DNA of 48,364 nt from Clostridium aciditolerans (GCF_016316925.1 NZ_JAEEGB010000045.1:103482-151845), one strand, 5' to 3'. Positions 1 through 8,747 are shown, counted from the stretch's first letter. Numbers and translations are program-made. Notes: a model not told the origin generated them from the sequence alone.

Positions 1-888
1 ACTATCATAGATAACAATACACCGTATCAACAAGATTTAAATAATGCTATAAATGCAGTGAATAGAGCAGAAAGTAGCAGAACTCAAACGGATGTTAATT
101 ATGCTAGAAGGTTGGTTAACTCTTTATCTTGGGGAAATGACAGGAGTTCTTTATCAAGTAGATTAGATTTAATACAAAGAATTATAGATAATAGAAATGG
201 TGGAGATACAAATTATTATAGAGCAGTAAATGATGCAACTAATGCTGTCATAAGAGCTGAAAACTTTAGATTACAAGTAGATATAGATTCAGCAAGAACT
301 TTAGTGAATAATCTAAATTATGAAGATAGGGTTTATTTAGGTGGAAGACTTGATTCGGTACAAGCTATAGTGAATAATAGATTACCGAATCAACAAAGTC
401 TAATCAATATTGCAAATGATGCAGTAATAAGAGCTGAAAGAAGTCTAACACAAAATGATGTTGATAGTGCAAGAGCTCTAGTGAATTCACTTTCAGATGG
501 AACTTATAAAACAAGCCTAAATTATAGGCTTAATATAGTACAAAATGTCATCAGTAATAGTTATTTACCAAGTATCGTTAAATCTCGTCAGTTGCCTATA
601 TTGGATAATAGATTAGTTAATCCACATAAGGTTTGGATTATATCATTTGACAAGGAAGTTGAAATTAATAGTTCAACCATGCAAAATATAACAGTAACTG
701 ATAGCAGAGGGAATAGAGTTGATGTAAGCCTTAGGTTAACTACTAATAAATCGATAGCAGTATTAAGCCCAAGTAATGGGTATACCATTGGTGAAAGGTA
801 TACTTTAAATATAAGTAATGGAATACGTTCTAAAAATCGCCAAAAGTTAAACAGAGAAATTAGAATGAACTTTACTATTACAAGATAA
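1..888 (+). CDS. Secreted-type repeat protein with C-terminal SbsA-like Ig domain (5' truncated)
   Basis: The reading frame is open from base 1, so the N-terminus, with any signal peptide, lies outside the window; the GTG at 58 is internal and not a start. The visible 295 codons hold three helical repeats of about 60 residues, each containing a V-[NI]-R-A-E core followed by D-[VI]-[ND]-x-A-R and L-V-N-[SN]-L. The last 85 or so residues look like an SbsA-type bacterial Ig-like (Big_5) domain, with VWIISFDKEV, NITVTDS and a closing NGIRS strand. The same domain type ends the protein at 25869. Such domains occur in exported clostridial surface proteins, and no enzymatic motif is visible. A hairpin follows directly. 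Function unknown; surface or extracellular location is inferred. Confidence 0.75.
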   Translation, partial: TIIDNNTPYQQDLNNAINAVNRAESSRTQTDVNYARRLVNSLSWGNDRSSLSSRLDLIQRIIDNRNGGDTNYYRAVNDATNAVIRAENFRLQVDIDSARTLVNNLNYEDRVYLGGRLDSVQAIVNNRLPNQQSLINIANDAVIRAERSLTQNDVDSARALVNSLSDGTYKTSLNYRLNIVQNVISNSYLPSIVKSRQLPILDNRLVNPHKVWIISFDKEVEINSSTMQNITVTDSRGNRVDVSLRLTTNKSIAVLSPSNGYTIGERYTLNISNGIRSKNRQKLNREIRMNFTITR

Positions 889-895
889 TAAATTT

Positions 896-936
896 AAAAA
901 GGTATTGCTTCAAATATTGTTGCAGTATCTTTTTTT
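896..936 (+). terminator. Probable rho-independent terminator
   Basis: GGTATTGC and GCAGTATC can pair (one G-U) around a loop, followed by a run of seven T. It directly follows the stop codon of the repeat/Ig-like gene. Confidence 0.6.
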
Positions 937-1001
937 ATTATAATGTTATTTGAAAATATCTCCAGTCCTTTAATATTTATTTTAAGCTAGCTACAGCATT
1001 T

Positions 1002-1127
1002 ATGTATGCCTGCAGTGCTAATTCTGCAACAAGGATTACTACAGCTACGCAGGCTGCAGTAAGTATTATTGGTAATAAGGCTATAAAAACTGTTATAAGG
1101 GAACTAGTAACATATGAGTATGTATAG
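1002..1127 (+). other. Short 41-codon open frame in the 889-1203 gap, doubtful
   Basis: The 315-base gap after the first gene contains one notable short frame, an ATG at 1002 running to TAG at 1125. It encodes an Ala/Thr/Ile-rich peptide beginning MYACSANSATRITT. No Shine-Dalgarno precedes it, so it may be a gene remnant or chance. Nothing else is visible in this gap beyond the terminator and AT-rich sequence. Confidence 0.2.
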
Positions 1128-1203
1128 CTTAATTATAAAATAGGCTAATTTTTAAATGCATAGAATATAATATATGTAAGTACTATTAATGGAAGTGGTA
1201 AGA

Positions 1204-1941
1204 ATGAAAGGAAATTTTAAAAAATCTCTTGTAATAACTATAGTATTGATAGAATTAATTATATATATATCCTTTATATATATAGATTTTACCAATGGGT
1301 ACAGTAATAGCTACTCAACAGTGCTAAAGTATATTGGCATATTGTTAAGCTTAACATTAAGTTTACTAATTGGAGAGAATGGCTATAATATAAAGGATAC
1401 TAGGCTTCTACAATTAGCACTATGTTTTACTGCTGCAGCAGATTTATGTTTGTTAATATTAGACTATTATACTGCAGGAGTTTTTCTATTTTGTTTTGTA
1501 CAAATTACTTATATAATTCGACATGCAGGTATTTTAAAGAAAAATATAAAAATTTTTGCTGCGTTAATATTTGTTGTTTTAGTATTTGTAATGATATTAG
1601 ACACAAATATAATACATATAAATAATATAAGTAGAGAGCTTTTAATTATAGGTTGTATTTATGCAATCTTGCTAATTTCCAGTGTATATGGTGCATGGAA
1701 AGTTTTTAATAGAGGATCTTACACAACCTTAAGTTGCTATCTAATTTGTGTAGGTATGACCTTGTTCTTCCTTTGTGATATCAATGTTGCTATATCTGCG
1801 CTAATTAATAATGTTTTTATATTTGGAGTCAGCTTAAAAGGCGTTTCAAGGTTCTTGGTTTGGATATATTATCTTCCAGCCCAGGTTTTACTTGCCCTTA
1901 GTGGATATAGAACTTATGAAATAGATAAAAAAATAACTTGA
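1204..1941 (+). CDS. YhhN-like (lysoplasmalogenase family) integral membrane protein
   Basis: A hydrophobic protein of 245 residues with about seven to eight membrane helices. The segment LALCFTAAADLCLLILDYY followed by GVFLFCFVQITYIIRH resembles the YhhN/TMEM86 signature, in which an acidic residue in one helix is followed by F-x-x-Q/H-x-x-Y in the next. Family members include lysoplasmalogenases that hydrolyse the vinyl-ether bond of lysoplasmalogens, which fits an anaerobe that may make plasmalogens. I chose the ATG at 1204 because GGAAGTGG lies just upstream; the in-frame ATG at 1189 has no ribosome binding site. Activity is inferred from weak family resemblance only. Confidence 0.55.
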   Translation: MKGNFKKSLVITIVLIELIIYISFIYIDFTNGYSNSYSTVLKYIGILLSLTLSLLIGENGYNIKDTRLLQLALCFTAAADLCLLILDYYTAGVFLFCFVQITYIIRHAGILKKNIKIFAALIFVVLVFVMILDTNIIHINNISRELLIIGCIYAILLISSVYGAWKVFNRGSYTTLSCYLICVGMTLFFLCDINVAISALINNVFIFGVSLKGVSRFLVWIYYLPAQVLLALSGYRTYEIDKKIT

Positions 1942-1991
1942 AAATTATAAGTCTATTATAAAGTAAATCAATTGTAAGGGGATGTTAATAT

Positions 1992-2273
1992 ATGCATTTA
2001 TGCACAAACTGCGGGGAAAAAGTTAATGATGAATGCAGATTCTGCCCAGAATGTGGAGCTCTTCAAAGTGGCAGAAGTCATATTAATAGGGTGAAACATA
2101 AAAGGATGTATCGGAAAAATACATCAAAAGTATTTTGCAAATCTAAAACTATACCCTTTAATGCAAGTATGAGACAACCAAACATAAAAAAAGCTATTAA
2201 AAATCCTATAATTATAGGTGCTCTTATTGGATTGCTTATTATAATTATAGCTTTAGGCGGGAGCTGCTTTTGA
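1992..2273 (+). CDS. Zinc-ribbon protein with single C-terminal membrane anchor
   Basis: A 93-residue protein. Residues 4-22 form a zinc ribbon with C-T-N-C-G and C-P-E-C-G knuckles. A Lys/Arg-rich linker follows, and then one hydrophobic helix near the C-terminus (IIIGALIGLLIIIIALGG). The ribbon would lie in the cytoplasm with the tail in the membrane. Such tail-anchored zinc-ribbon proteins are common in Firmicutes and their role is usually unknown. It is preceded by AAGGGGAT and followed at once by a strong hairpin terminator. Confidence 0.75.
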   Translation: MHLCTNCGEKVNDECRFCPECGALQSGRSHINRVKHKRMYRKNTSKVFCKSKTIPFNASMRQPNIKKAIKNPIIIGALIGLLIIIIALGGSCF

Positions 2274-2286
2274 TATTTAAATAAAT

Positions 2287-2328
2287 AGGGTTTCTAAGTT
2301 GAATTTTTACTTAGAAACCTTATTTATT
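2287..2328. terminator. Bidirectional terminator between convergent genes
   Basis: A perfect 10-bp stem, GGTTTCTAAG at 2289-2298 and CTTAGAAACC at 2310-2319, is flanked by A/T runs on both sides. It lies between two convergent genes and can serve both. Confidence 0.8.
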
Positions 2329-2680
2329 AATTATATATTGTGTAGTCTTTAGGTTCATCATAGGTTATTAATGACTTTAATTGATCATTAACAGTTCCTT
2401 TTGCAATAAATTCTGCTCTTCTACAGTTTACACAATAGTGCCAAGGGTACCATGTAGGTACTTCTTTCCAGTTTGTGCTTCCGCATATGGGACATACTAT
2501 TTCCTTTTCAAATATTGAGATTATACAAATAAGTATTGCACCTATCAGCGAAATGCCAAAGAAACCATACATGATCCTTGTCCACAATGGAAGACTAGTA
2601 GAGTATGTTGATTGAAAAAGTCTATAAGCTGCTCCTCCAAAAATCAGTAGGATCAAAATGTTATAAAATTTAGGCTTCAT
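2327..2680 (-). CDS. Small membrane protein with zinc-ribbon tail
   Basis: A 117-residue protein with two N-terminal hydrophobic helices (around residues 4-20 and 30-55), followed by a zinc ribbon with C-P-I-C-G and, about 20 residues later, C-V-N-C. The start is placed at the ATG at 2680 because GGGGGAG sits 6-7 bases upstream; a TTG five codons earlier overlaps that site. Function unknown. It faces the neighbouring zinc-ribbon gene across a shared terminator. Confidence 0.7.
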   Translation of the reverse strand: MKPKFYNILILLIFGGAAYRLFQSTYSTSLPLWTRIMYGFFGISLIGAILICIISIFEKEIVCPICGSTNWKEVPTWYPWHYCVNCRRAEFIAKGTVNDQLKSLITYDEPKDYTIYN

Positions 2681-2855
2681 AAATTGCTCCCCCAAAACAT
2701 TAATTTTTAAAATTGTATAATCTCATTGAGAAAAGTATTTCTTATTCTCTATTTTATTTCTTTTAACTTACAATAATGACTTATATTTATTTAAATAATA
2801 GTTATTTAATGTACACATAATATTAAAGCAGAAATAGAATTAAGGAGGCATTTGT

Positions 2856-3074
2856 ATGTCAGAAAGAAGTCATATAGATTTATCGAAACTTGAGAAAGTA
2901 CCAGAAGGACAGCCTTTTGTGTATAAAGATGTTGTTAGTGATGAGTTTCCAGTGGAGGAGCATGCTTTAGATGGCCGAAAATTTAAAAATGAAGTTGAAG
3001 AAGGAGAGTATAATTCAATAGTAGTTGCTAAGGATGATGATGAGCATAGGGTATTATATAAAAAAATAAAATAA
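2856..3074 (+). CDS. Small acidic hypothetical protein (72 aa)
   Basis: A well-formed small gene with AAGGAGG seven bases before ATG. The product is charged and soluble, rich in Glu, Asp, Lys and Val, with no membrane segment, Cys motif or recognisable domain. I do not recognise the family. It stands alone, about 100 bases ahead of the DUF4317 gene. Confidence 0.65.
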   Translation: MSERSHIDLSKLEKVPEGQPFVYKDVVSDEFPVEEHALDGRKFKNEVEEGEYNSIVVAKDDDEHRVLYKKIK

Positions 3075-3172
3075 CCTGTTAAATTTAGAGGGTCCTGTAG
3101 ATTAGTGACTCTCTTTTGATATATAATAGTTTAATGAAAGTTTACTTTAATTTATAAAGTGAGGTATTTGAT

Positions 3173-4369
3173 ATGAATAAAAAAGATTTAGCTGATTTAA
3201 GAAAAGAATTTAAATTAAGTAGTTATATGATGCCTATCAAAGAGATATATAGTGTATATTTAAAAAAAGACAATGGAGAAATTATAACAAGAGAACTTAA
3301 TTATTTTGAAATGATGGACATAGAGAAAAAGGAACTTTATCTAGACAATTTTAAAAAAGTACTAACAGGAACTATAGATACAAAAGTTTTTGAGTTAGAC
3401 TTTATGATGAAAAATGTTGATGAAAATACTATAGATGAGGCTTCAGTGGAGGAAAGTACACAAATTATTCTTTATAATGCTTTAACTTCTGGGAGCAGCA
3501 TTACAGAATGTGCTGACAAAATAGTAGATAAAATATCTAAGCATTATACATATGATACAGATATAGTTATAAATTTTGTTAAGGCAGAATACTATAAAGG
3601 CAATAAGAAAAGGAATGAAGAAGCAGATGAGGCAATTGATGATTATGTACAAGCTATTGAGTTTATATTGTGCAGCATAAATAAGGTAGATGTTCCTAAA
3701 AAGGTTTTAAAATTTGATTATTCGGAAATGAAATTTAAGCCTACATCCGCATTAGATATTACTGTAAACCTAAGTTCGCCATTAGATGGATTTATGTTTC
3801 CAAGCTTTAGTAGTGAGTATGTAGATGTAAATAAAGTGATCTATTATTCCTCAAAATCTAAACAAATGAATACTATATTTGTTGAAGAGGTTTTAGAAAG
3901 CAGTGTTAAACCTACTGCAATAGAAGAAAAAGAAAGTTTTAACATTATATTAAATACCGTTGTTGGAGATAAGATAAAACCTGAAACTATGCAGGAGATA
4001 TATGAGCAAATCAATGAAAAAATTGAAGATAGCGAAGATATAGAGGAAGAGCCAACTGTTGATATGAAGGAAGTCGAAAAGATTTTAGAAAACAGTGGGA
4101 TAGAAAACACAGAGGTTGTAAAGAGTGCTTTCGAGCAGGTTTGTGGAGGAGACTACGATTTTAAAGTAAAAAACATAGTTCCGGATTTTGGAAGCAAATC
4201 AATTAAAATTGAAAATGAAGCTACAAGTATAATTATAAATCCAAATGAACTAAGTGGAATCAGACAGGTTAGAGACAAAGATGGAAAAAAATATTTGATG
4301 ATAGAGATTACTGAAGATGTAGAAATAAATGGGTTTAGATTAGAGACGGAAGATATGGAATTAATATAA
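3173..4369 (+). CDS. DUF4317 domain-containing protein
   Basis: A 398-residue soluble protein whose N-terminus (MNKKDLADLRKEFK, then IYSVYLKKDNGEI and a Y-L-D-N-F-K-K-V-L-T-G segment) matches the clostridial DUF4317 family in pattern and length. No catalytic motif is visible. The Glu-rich centre (about residues 280-320) looks flexible, and a conserved-looking beta-rich end follows. Function is unknown in the family. It is monocistronic, with a terminator downstream. Confidence 0.7.
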   Translation: MNKKDLADLRKEFKLSSYMMPIKEIYSVYLKKDNGEIITRELNYFEMMDIEKKELYLDNFKKVLTGTIDTKVFELDFMMKNVDENTIDEASVEESTQIILYNALTSGSSITECADKIVDKISKHYTYDTDIVINFVKAEYYKGNKKRNEEADEAIDDYVQAIEFILCSINKVDVPKKVLKFDYSEMKFKPTSALDITVNLSSPLDGFMFPSFSSEYVDVNKVIYYSSKSKQMNTIFVEEVLESSVKPTAIEEKESFNIILNTVVGDKIKPETMQEIYEQINEKIEDSEDIEEEPTVDMKEVEKILENSGIENTEVVKSAFEQVCGGDYDFKVKNIVPDFGSKSIKIENEATSIIINPNELSGIRQVRDKDGKKYLMIEITEDVEINGFRLETEDMELI

Positions 4370-4411
4370 ACCACCGCATTTTGGGAAGGTACATTATTTA
4401 TTGAAGGTAGT

Positions 4412-4452
4412 ATAGCCAAACTATCATTTTAAGATAGTTTGGCTAGTTTTGA
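4412..4452. terminator. Bidirectional terminator
   Basis: A perfect 12-bp stem, AGCCAAACTATC at 4414-4425 and GATAGTTTGGCT at 4433-4444, with a T-rich 3' side on the plus strand. It lies between the convergent DUF4317 and CsxC-like genes. Confidence 0.8.
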
Positions 4453-4465
4453 ATAAAAGTAACTA

Positions 4466-6049
4466 TTAAGAATTTGCTCGATTAACTGTTACTTGTTGAT
4501 TTTGTAGTAGTTTTATTGTCAAATAAACAACGACTTTCTCTCTTACATTTTTATAAGTTTTATCTAAAATGCATTCACAGCTTTCCTTAGTAGGATTTTC
4601 TAGAAAGTCTGATTCAATAATTTCTGCACTGACTAGCTCACAGAATATTTTTTCATTAAAGAACTCAGTTAACCTAAGGTTTAATTGACAAGGAATATGA
4701 CCGGATATACCTTCTTCGCATGAGTTGCATATCCTAATGTTATTCTGTAAAATTTCTACCTGCACAGGCTCAGGAGTGACTCTGAATATAGGTAAAGTGG
4801 TAAATTTAACTCTAGTAGCGCAGGTGAAAGGAATTCTAACAGTAGTGTGCTTTATTCTTCCACTTATTGTTCCTTTATCTAAGCAATCACGTGTAGCATA
4901 TTCTATATTCTTCCTAACAAAACCAGCTACAAATAAGGTTCCAAAGTTAGGGTCAGAAGAATCTTGAATGACTTCACATTGCTCTAAATATACGTTTTTT
5001 CTGATGCGTTTAATTTCAAGTGCTGGATTTTCAAGTTTAAATACAGACTCAGCAGAAATTTCTATTCTAGGCTCAGCTAAAACAACAGGAGTTTTTATTA
5101 CTACAGAAGATGTTGTTCCGGTAACAGTTTGTGGAATATTTGGACAAAGTGACAGTGTTTTTGTTTCAGAATTTGCGCTACAAGTTTCAACACAATCTTC
5201 TATGTGGTAGTGTTTTTTTGAAGAGTCATTTTCCATATATTCAGGCTTTATGTGTTCTTTAAAATCTTTTTCAAAACAAACTTTTTGTGAACTGTCATCA
5301 TAGTGATCTTTACAGCAATCTTCGAAGTGATCTTCAGAGCAATCTTCGAAGTGATCTTCAGAGCAATCTTCGAAGTGATCTTCAGAGCAATCTTCGAAGT
5401 GATCTTCAGAGCAATTTTCAGAATAATCTTCTAAGTGATTTTCAGAATAATCTTCGAAGTGATTATCAGAGCAATCTTCTAAGTGATTATCAGAGTACTC
5501 TTCTGAGTGGTTATCAGAGTAATCTTCTGAATGGTTATCAGAGTAATCTTCTGAGTGATTATCAGAGTGCTCTTCTGAGTAATTATCAGAGTACTCTTCT
5601 GAGTGATTATCAGAGTGCTCTTCTGAGTAATTATCAGAGTAATCTTCTGAGTAATTATCAGAGTGCTCTTCTGAGTGATTATCAGAGTAATCTTCTGAGT
5701 GATTATCAGAGTAATCTTCTGAGTGATTATCAGAGTAATCTTCTGAGTGATTATCAGAGTGATCTTCTAAGTGATTTTCAGAATAATCTTCGAAGTCGTC
5801 TTCATCATGCTTTGAAAATTCCTTTTCTATACAGGCTTTATGAGATTTATCGTAAAACTCACTATTCTCATCCTTTAACACAGTATTATCGTTAATTTTT
5901 TCTCCAATGTACTTTTCATATAATTCATTAGAATGCTTTTTATGATGCTTCTTATGATGTTTTTTATGATGAGATTTTATTTTTTTACGTTTTTTTTCAT
6001 TAATATCCTCTTCTAAACAACTCCTCTTTGAGTGATGCTTTTTGCTCAT
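4466..6049 (-). CDS. CsxC-like spore-surface protein with long His/Asp/Glu octapeptide repeat
   Basis: A 527-residue protein in three parts. Residues 1-50 are very Lys/His-rich (repeated HHKK). About residues 90-255 consist of about 20 octapeptides of the type S-D-N-H-S-E-D-Y, shifting to H-F-E-D-C-S-E-D. The last 230 residues are a conserved domain also present in the paralogue at 6917, with shared blocks such as FV[AE]GFVRKNI, A-T-x-D-C and KHTTVRIPF. I recall this C-terminal domain as CsxC, named after an exosporium protein of C. sporogenes. Cys in the later repeats could cross-link, and the His/Asp/Glu array could bind metal; both are inferences. The ribosome binding site is a GGGAGG before the ATG at 6049. 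Repeat number is likely variable between strains. Confidence 0.7.
   Translation of the reverse strand: MSKKHHSKRSCLEEDINEKKRKKIKSHHKKHHKKHHKKHSNELYEKYIGEKINDNTVLKDENSEFYDKSHKACIEKEFSKHDEDDFEDYSENHLEDHSDNHSEDYSDNHSEDYSDNHSEDYSDNHSEEHSDNYSEDYSDNYSEEHSDNHSEEYSDNYSEEHSDNHSEDYSDNHSEDYSDNHSEEYSDNHLEDCSDNHFEDYSENHLEDYSENCSEDHFEDCSEDHFEDCSEDHFEDCSEDHFEDCCKDHYDDSSQKVCFEKDFKEHIKPEYMENDSSKKHYHIEDCVETCSANSETKTLSLCPNIPQTVTGTTSSVVIKTPVVLAEPRIEISAESVFKLENPALEIKRIRKNVYLEQCEVIQDSSDPNFGTLFVAGFVRKNIEYATRDCLDKGTISGRIKHTTVRIPFTCATRVKFTTLPIFRVTPEPVQVEILQNNIRICNSCEEGISGHIPCQLNLRLTEFFNEKIFCELVSAEIIESDFLENPTKESCECILDKTYKNVREKVVVYLTIKLLQNQQVTVNRANS
5300..5800 (-). repeat. Tandem 24-bp coding repeat (about 20 units, two subtypes)
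   Basis: Inside the CsxC-like gene the DNA repeats every 24 bp, encoding octapeptides. One subtype (5302-5415) gives HFEDCSED and is almost identical unit to unit, suggesting recent expansion. The larger subtype (about 5420-5790) gives SDNHSEDY/SEEH and is more diverged. There are no spacers, so it is not a CRISPR array. Confidence 0.9.
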
Positions 6050-6135
6050 AACTCTATCCTCCCTTAAATGGAACTAAAATAGGCTTAACTATATATGTGT
6101 AACTAGATAGCTTATAAATTAGTTAAGTAAATCAG

Positions 6136-6767
6136 TTAATCACTAGTGCTGCTATTTTTTATTAGTTTGCCTATAGGACCTTTGGAGTCTATAATATCTG
6201 TTATTGTTTTAAAGGGGATAGTAAACTGAGGCGCACAATAAACACCTGCATACTGCGAGTCTTTAAAAATATCAAAGTATATTACCAAAGATGTATCTGT
6301 AAGGTAAAAATTTTTACTCTTATTTATTTTTGTGAATTCCTGTATTATTGGAATATTATTGTCTCTTATATTTGTAAGCAATAGCTCATTTATTCTATTT
6401 TCAAAGTTACTATTTTTATGGAACAAATCTTCGAAGTTGTATATTTGTCCCTTTTTAGTATCTATTGTTATTGATTTCAATATATCAAAGGTAGAATTAT
6501 TTTCATCATCAAAAAAGTATAATTCAAAAATAATGCTAACTAAGTTTCGTTTTGAAAGTGTAATTTTATATTCGCCATAAAATTTAGTTTTTGTATTAAA
6601 GTTATCTCTTACATCTTTTATTGATTCATTTAATATGTTAATAATGTAATTATTAAGCTCATGCTGTTTTTTTTTCTTTTTAGCTTCAATTTTGGATAGT
6701 ATATACTAATATTTTCAGTTTCAAGACTATCATCAATAAATACTATTTCGTGATTTTTATATGACAA
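6136..6767 (-). pseudogene. DUF3298/RsiV-like protein interrupted by a frameshift at an A9 tract
   Basis: The 3' part (6480 to 6136, open upstream to 6705) reads as a DUF3298/RsiV-like domain with N-N-Y-I-I-N-I-L-N-E-S and a long beta-rich end. The matching 5' part is in another frame: a TTG at 6767, nine bases after AGGAGG (6777-6782), gives MSYKNHEIVFIDDSLETENI then ISIYYPKLK, the usual start of this fold. The frames meet at minus-strand A5-G-A9 (6667-6681). One extra A, or a -1 slip at A-AAA-AAA, joins them into about 210 residues. It could be a true frameshift, slippage, phase variation or a sequencing error. It lies between the two CsxC-like genes, so a spore role is possible. Confidence 0.65.
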
Positions 6768-6784
6768 TATTAGTGACCTCCTTT

Positions 6785-6826
6785 AAAATAGACCCAAAAC
6801 TCACTTAAACAAAGCTTTGGGTCTGA
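6785..6826 (-). terminator. Probable terminator of the second CsxC-like gene
   Basis: AGACCCAAA (6790-6798) and TTTGGGTCT (6816-6824) form a 9-bp stem. On the minus strand it follows the CsxC-like gene and is followed by ATTTTA, just before the ribosome binding site of the DUF3298-like gene. Confidence 0.5.
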
Positions 6827-6916
6827 CATTATAAGTTGAATATGATTGTTAAATATTTATCATAAATTAGTAATTCTTATGTGTTTAATTTATTTCAATA
6901 AATAGTTAGAATATAT

Positions 6917-7789
6917 TTAATTAGCAGTAAGTCCTACTTGTTGTTTTTGTAATACTTTTAATGTTAAACTAATTAGCATTTTTTCTTCTATAGAATTGAA
7001 TGTTCTTTCTAAATTAGTTTTACAATTAGATACTATTGGTTTTGGACATTTAGTAAAATCGTCCTCTTGAATAGTTGCTTTAATTAATTCGCAGAATATT
7101 GGTTCGTTGAATATTTCATGATGAACAAAACCTTTTTGGCAAGGATCACTTCCTTGTGTTGGTTCAGCACAGATATCTTTTCTATTGGCAAATTCTCCGA
7201 GGAATTCCACTTGTGTTACAGCAGGAGTTTCAGCAAATATAGGACCTCTGAGTACAGGTTTTTGTAAGAAAGTAACTGTGGTGGTGCAGCTAAAAGGTAT
7301 TCTAACTGTTGTATGCTTTATTCCTCCGCTGATAGTTTCGCCATTATGATCTACACAATCTACAGTAGCATATTGAATATTTTTTCTGACAAAGCCTTCT
7401 ATAAATAAAGTTCCAGTAGTAGCACAAGGAGTAGTTTCCATTAAGTGGCATTGGGTTACATATAGATTTTTATTAATATTCTTAATTTCTAAGGCTTTGT
7501 GTTCTAACTTAATATTAGAGATAACAGGAATAGTTATAGTTGTTTCTGCAAGAACTATTGGAATTTTTCCAACAAAAGCGCCAGGAGCAATTGTTTTTGG
7601 AACTACTTTCTTATTTGAGCATTGACAACCTGTATGTGTATTTATGATTTTTGCTCTGCATGAATCACAGTGCTCATCATGGTCATGATGTGAACAGTCA
7701 CATACATCATTATCTCTATCCTCACAGCAACCTATGTCTTCACAATAATCTCTATCTTCACAGCAATCTTTTTCATGTCCGTGTGACAT
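6917..7789 (-). CDS. CsxC-like spore-surface protein with Cys/His-rich N-terminus
   Basis: A 290-residue paralogue of the protein at 4466. Residues 1-60 are packed with Cys, His and Asp (C-C-E-D repeats, HHDHDEHC, CQC), followed by the roughly 220-residue CsxC-like domain with FIEGFVRKNI, A-T-V-D-C and KHTTVRIPF. The Cys/His head could bind metal or form disulfide cross-links in an exosporium layer; this is inferred. An AAAGGAGG lies eight bases before ATG. It stands in tandem with the broken DUF3298-like gene and the longer paralogue, all on the minus strand. Confidence 0.7.
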   Translation of the reverse strand: MSHGHEKDCCEDRDYCEDIGCCEDRDNDVCDCSHHDHDEHCDSCRAKIINTHTGCQCSNKKVVPKTIAPGAFVGKIPIVLAETTITIPVISNIKLEHKALEIKNINKNLYVTQCHLMETTPCATTGTLFIEGFVRKNIQYATVDCVDHNGETISGGIKHTTVRIPFSCTTTVTFLQKPVLRGPIFAETPAVTQVEFLGEFANRKDICAEPTQGSDPCQKGFVHHEIFNEPIFCELIKATIQEDDFTKCPKPIVSNCKTNLERTFNSIEEKMLISLTLKVLQKQQVGLTAN

Positions 7790-7973
7790 TCTTTAGACCT
7801 CCTTTATATACTATTAAAATATAAATGAAAATATCAATATTGATATTCTAATTTATATTATTCAATAATATATATTAAGGTTACGATATTTATGTTTTTA
7901 TAAAATATTTTTTGAAATAAAATATAAGCGCAAAGATAATTATACTGCGCTTATGATTAAATGTTATTTAAAA

Positions 7974-8747
7974 TTAGCACATATCTAGCATTATATCTAT
8001 TCTCTTCTTCAGAACCTTATACACATCTTCACATTTTTCATTTATGTGATAAACTAGATGAGTGGTATCTCTAAGTTGTGAAGTTTTAGGATGAACTACT
8101 GGAGAAACAGCTAAAAAGTTAACAGCCGTAGCTAAAGTGGAAGAAGATGCAGTAAGTTCATATAGAGTAGTAAGCAAAGGAACTACACAGTTTTCGTAAT
8201 AAACTCGTTGAGATGGATCTATATTTAGTCTTGCTAATTGTTCTCTAATGTTGTTAATATTTTGAAGTAATGTAGAAGTTTCACTAATATTTTCACAGGG
8301 CTTAGCTGTAGGGGGCACACTTGTAGTAGGAGGTGCACTTGTAGTAGAAGGTGCACCAGATTCGCCAGGAGCAGTAGTGGTTTCAGTGACGGTAATGTTG
8401 CTAGTACTTAAAGGTTTAATATAAGTTACTCTGTTTTGTGACAAGTTAAGTTGAATATTTTGTGCTGTCTCGATTCCAGTTTGAATAATATGATTCAGGT
8501 TCTCGTTAGGGTCATTAGTGATAATACGGCTATTACTGGAAGCACAGTTATTAATAGAATTATTATTTTGTGATGTATTATTATTATTGGTAGTAGTAGT
8601 AGTAGTAGTATTGGTAGTAGTATTATTATTGGTAGTAGTATTATTATTATTGGTGGTATTAGTAGTGTTATTTATAGTGTTATTGTTAGTAGTATTTTTA
8701 TTAGAAGTTTGTGATGAATTAGTTTGTTTATTAATATTATTTCCCAT
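7974..8747 (-). CDS. Asn/Thr-rich low-complexity protein, probably surface-associated
   Basis: A 257-residue protein. Residues 1-75 are almost wholly Asn, Thr and Ser, encoded by drifting AAT/ACT triplets. A mixed region follows, then a Pro/Thr-rich stretch (about 125-150, APSTTSAPPTTSVPP), then a helical C-terminal domain with three or four Cys including the last residue. There is no signal peptide. I do not recognise the family. Its position beside two CsxC-like genes suggests a spore-surface role, possibly with a glycosylated Thr/Asn region; that is inference. The triplet tract is prone to length change. Confidence 0.55.
   Translation of the reverse strand: MGNNINKQTNSSQTSNKNTTNNNTINNTTNTTNNNNTTTNNNTTTNTTTTTTTNNNNTSQNNNSINNCASSNSRIITNDPNENLNHIIQTGIETAQNIQLNLSQNRVTYIKPLSTSNITVTETTTAPGESGAPSTTSAPPTTSVPPTAKPCENISETSTLLQNINNIREQLARLNIDPSQRVYYENCVVPLLTTLYELTASSSTLATAVNFLAVSPVVHPKTSQLRDTTHLVYHINEKCEDVYKVLKKRIDIMLDMC

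Noticed and set aside
2681-2695. TTG start at 2695 for the minus-strand zinc-ribbon gene
   Set aside because: The GGGGGAG ribosome binding site lies between this TTG and the ATG at 2680, so the ATG is the likely start.
5300-5800. Possible CRISPR array
   Set aside because: The 24-bp units are contiguous, have no spacers, keep a reading frame and diverge as coding repeats do. No cas genes are present.
5287-5895. 202-codon plus-strand open frame with LLSDYQSN repeats
   Set aside because: It is the antisense of the 24-bp repeats of the CsxC-like gene. A repeat length divisible by three keeps every frame open. It has no ribosome binding site or independent family.
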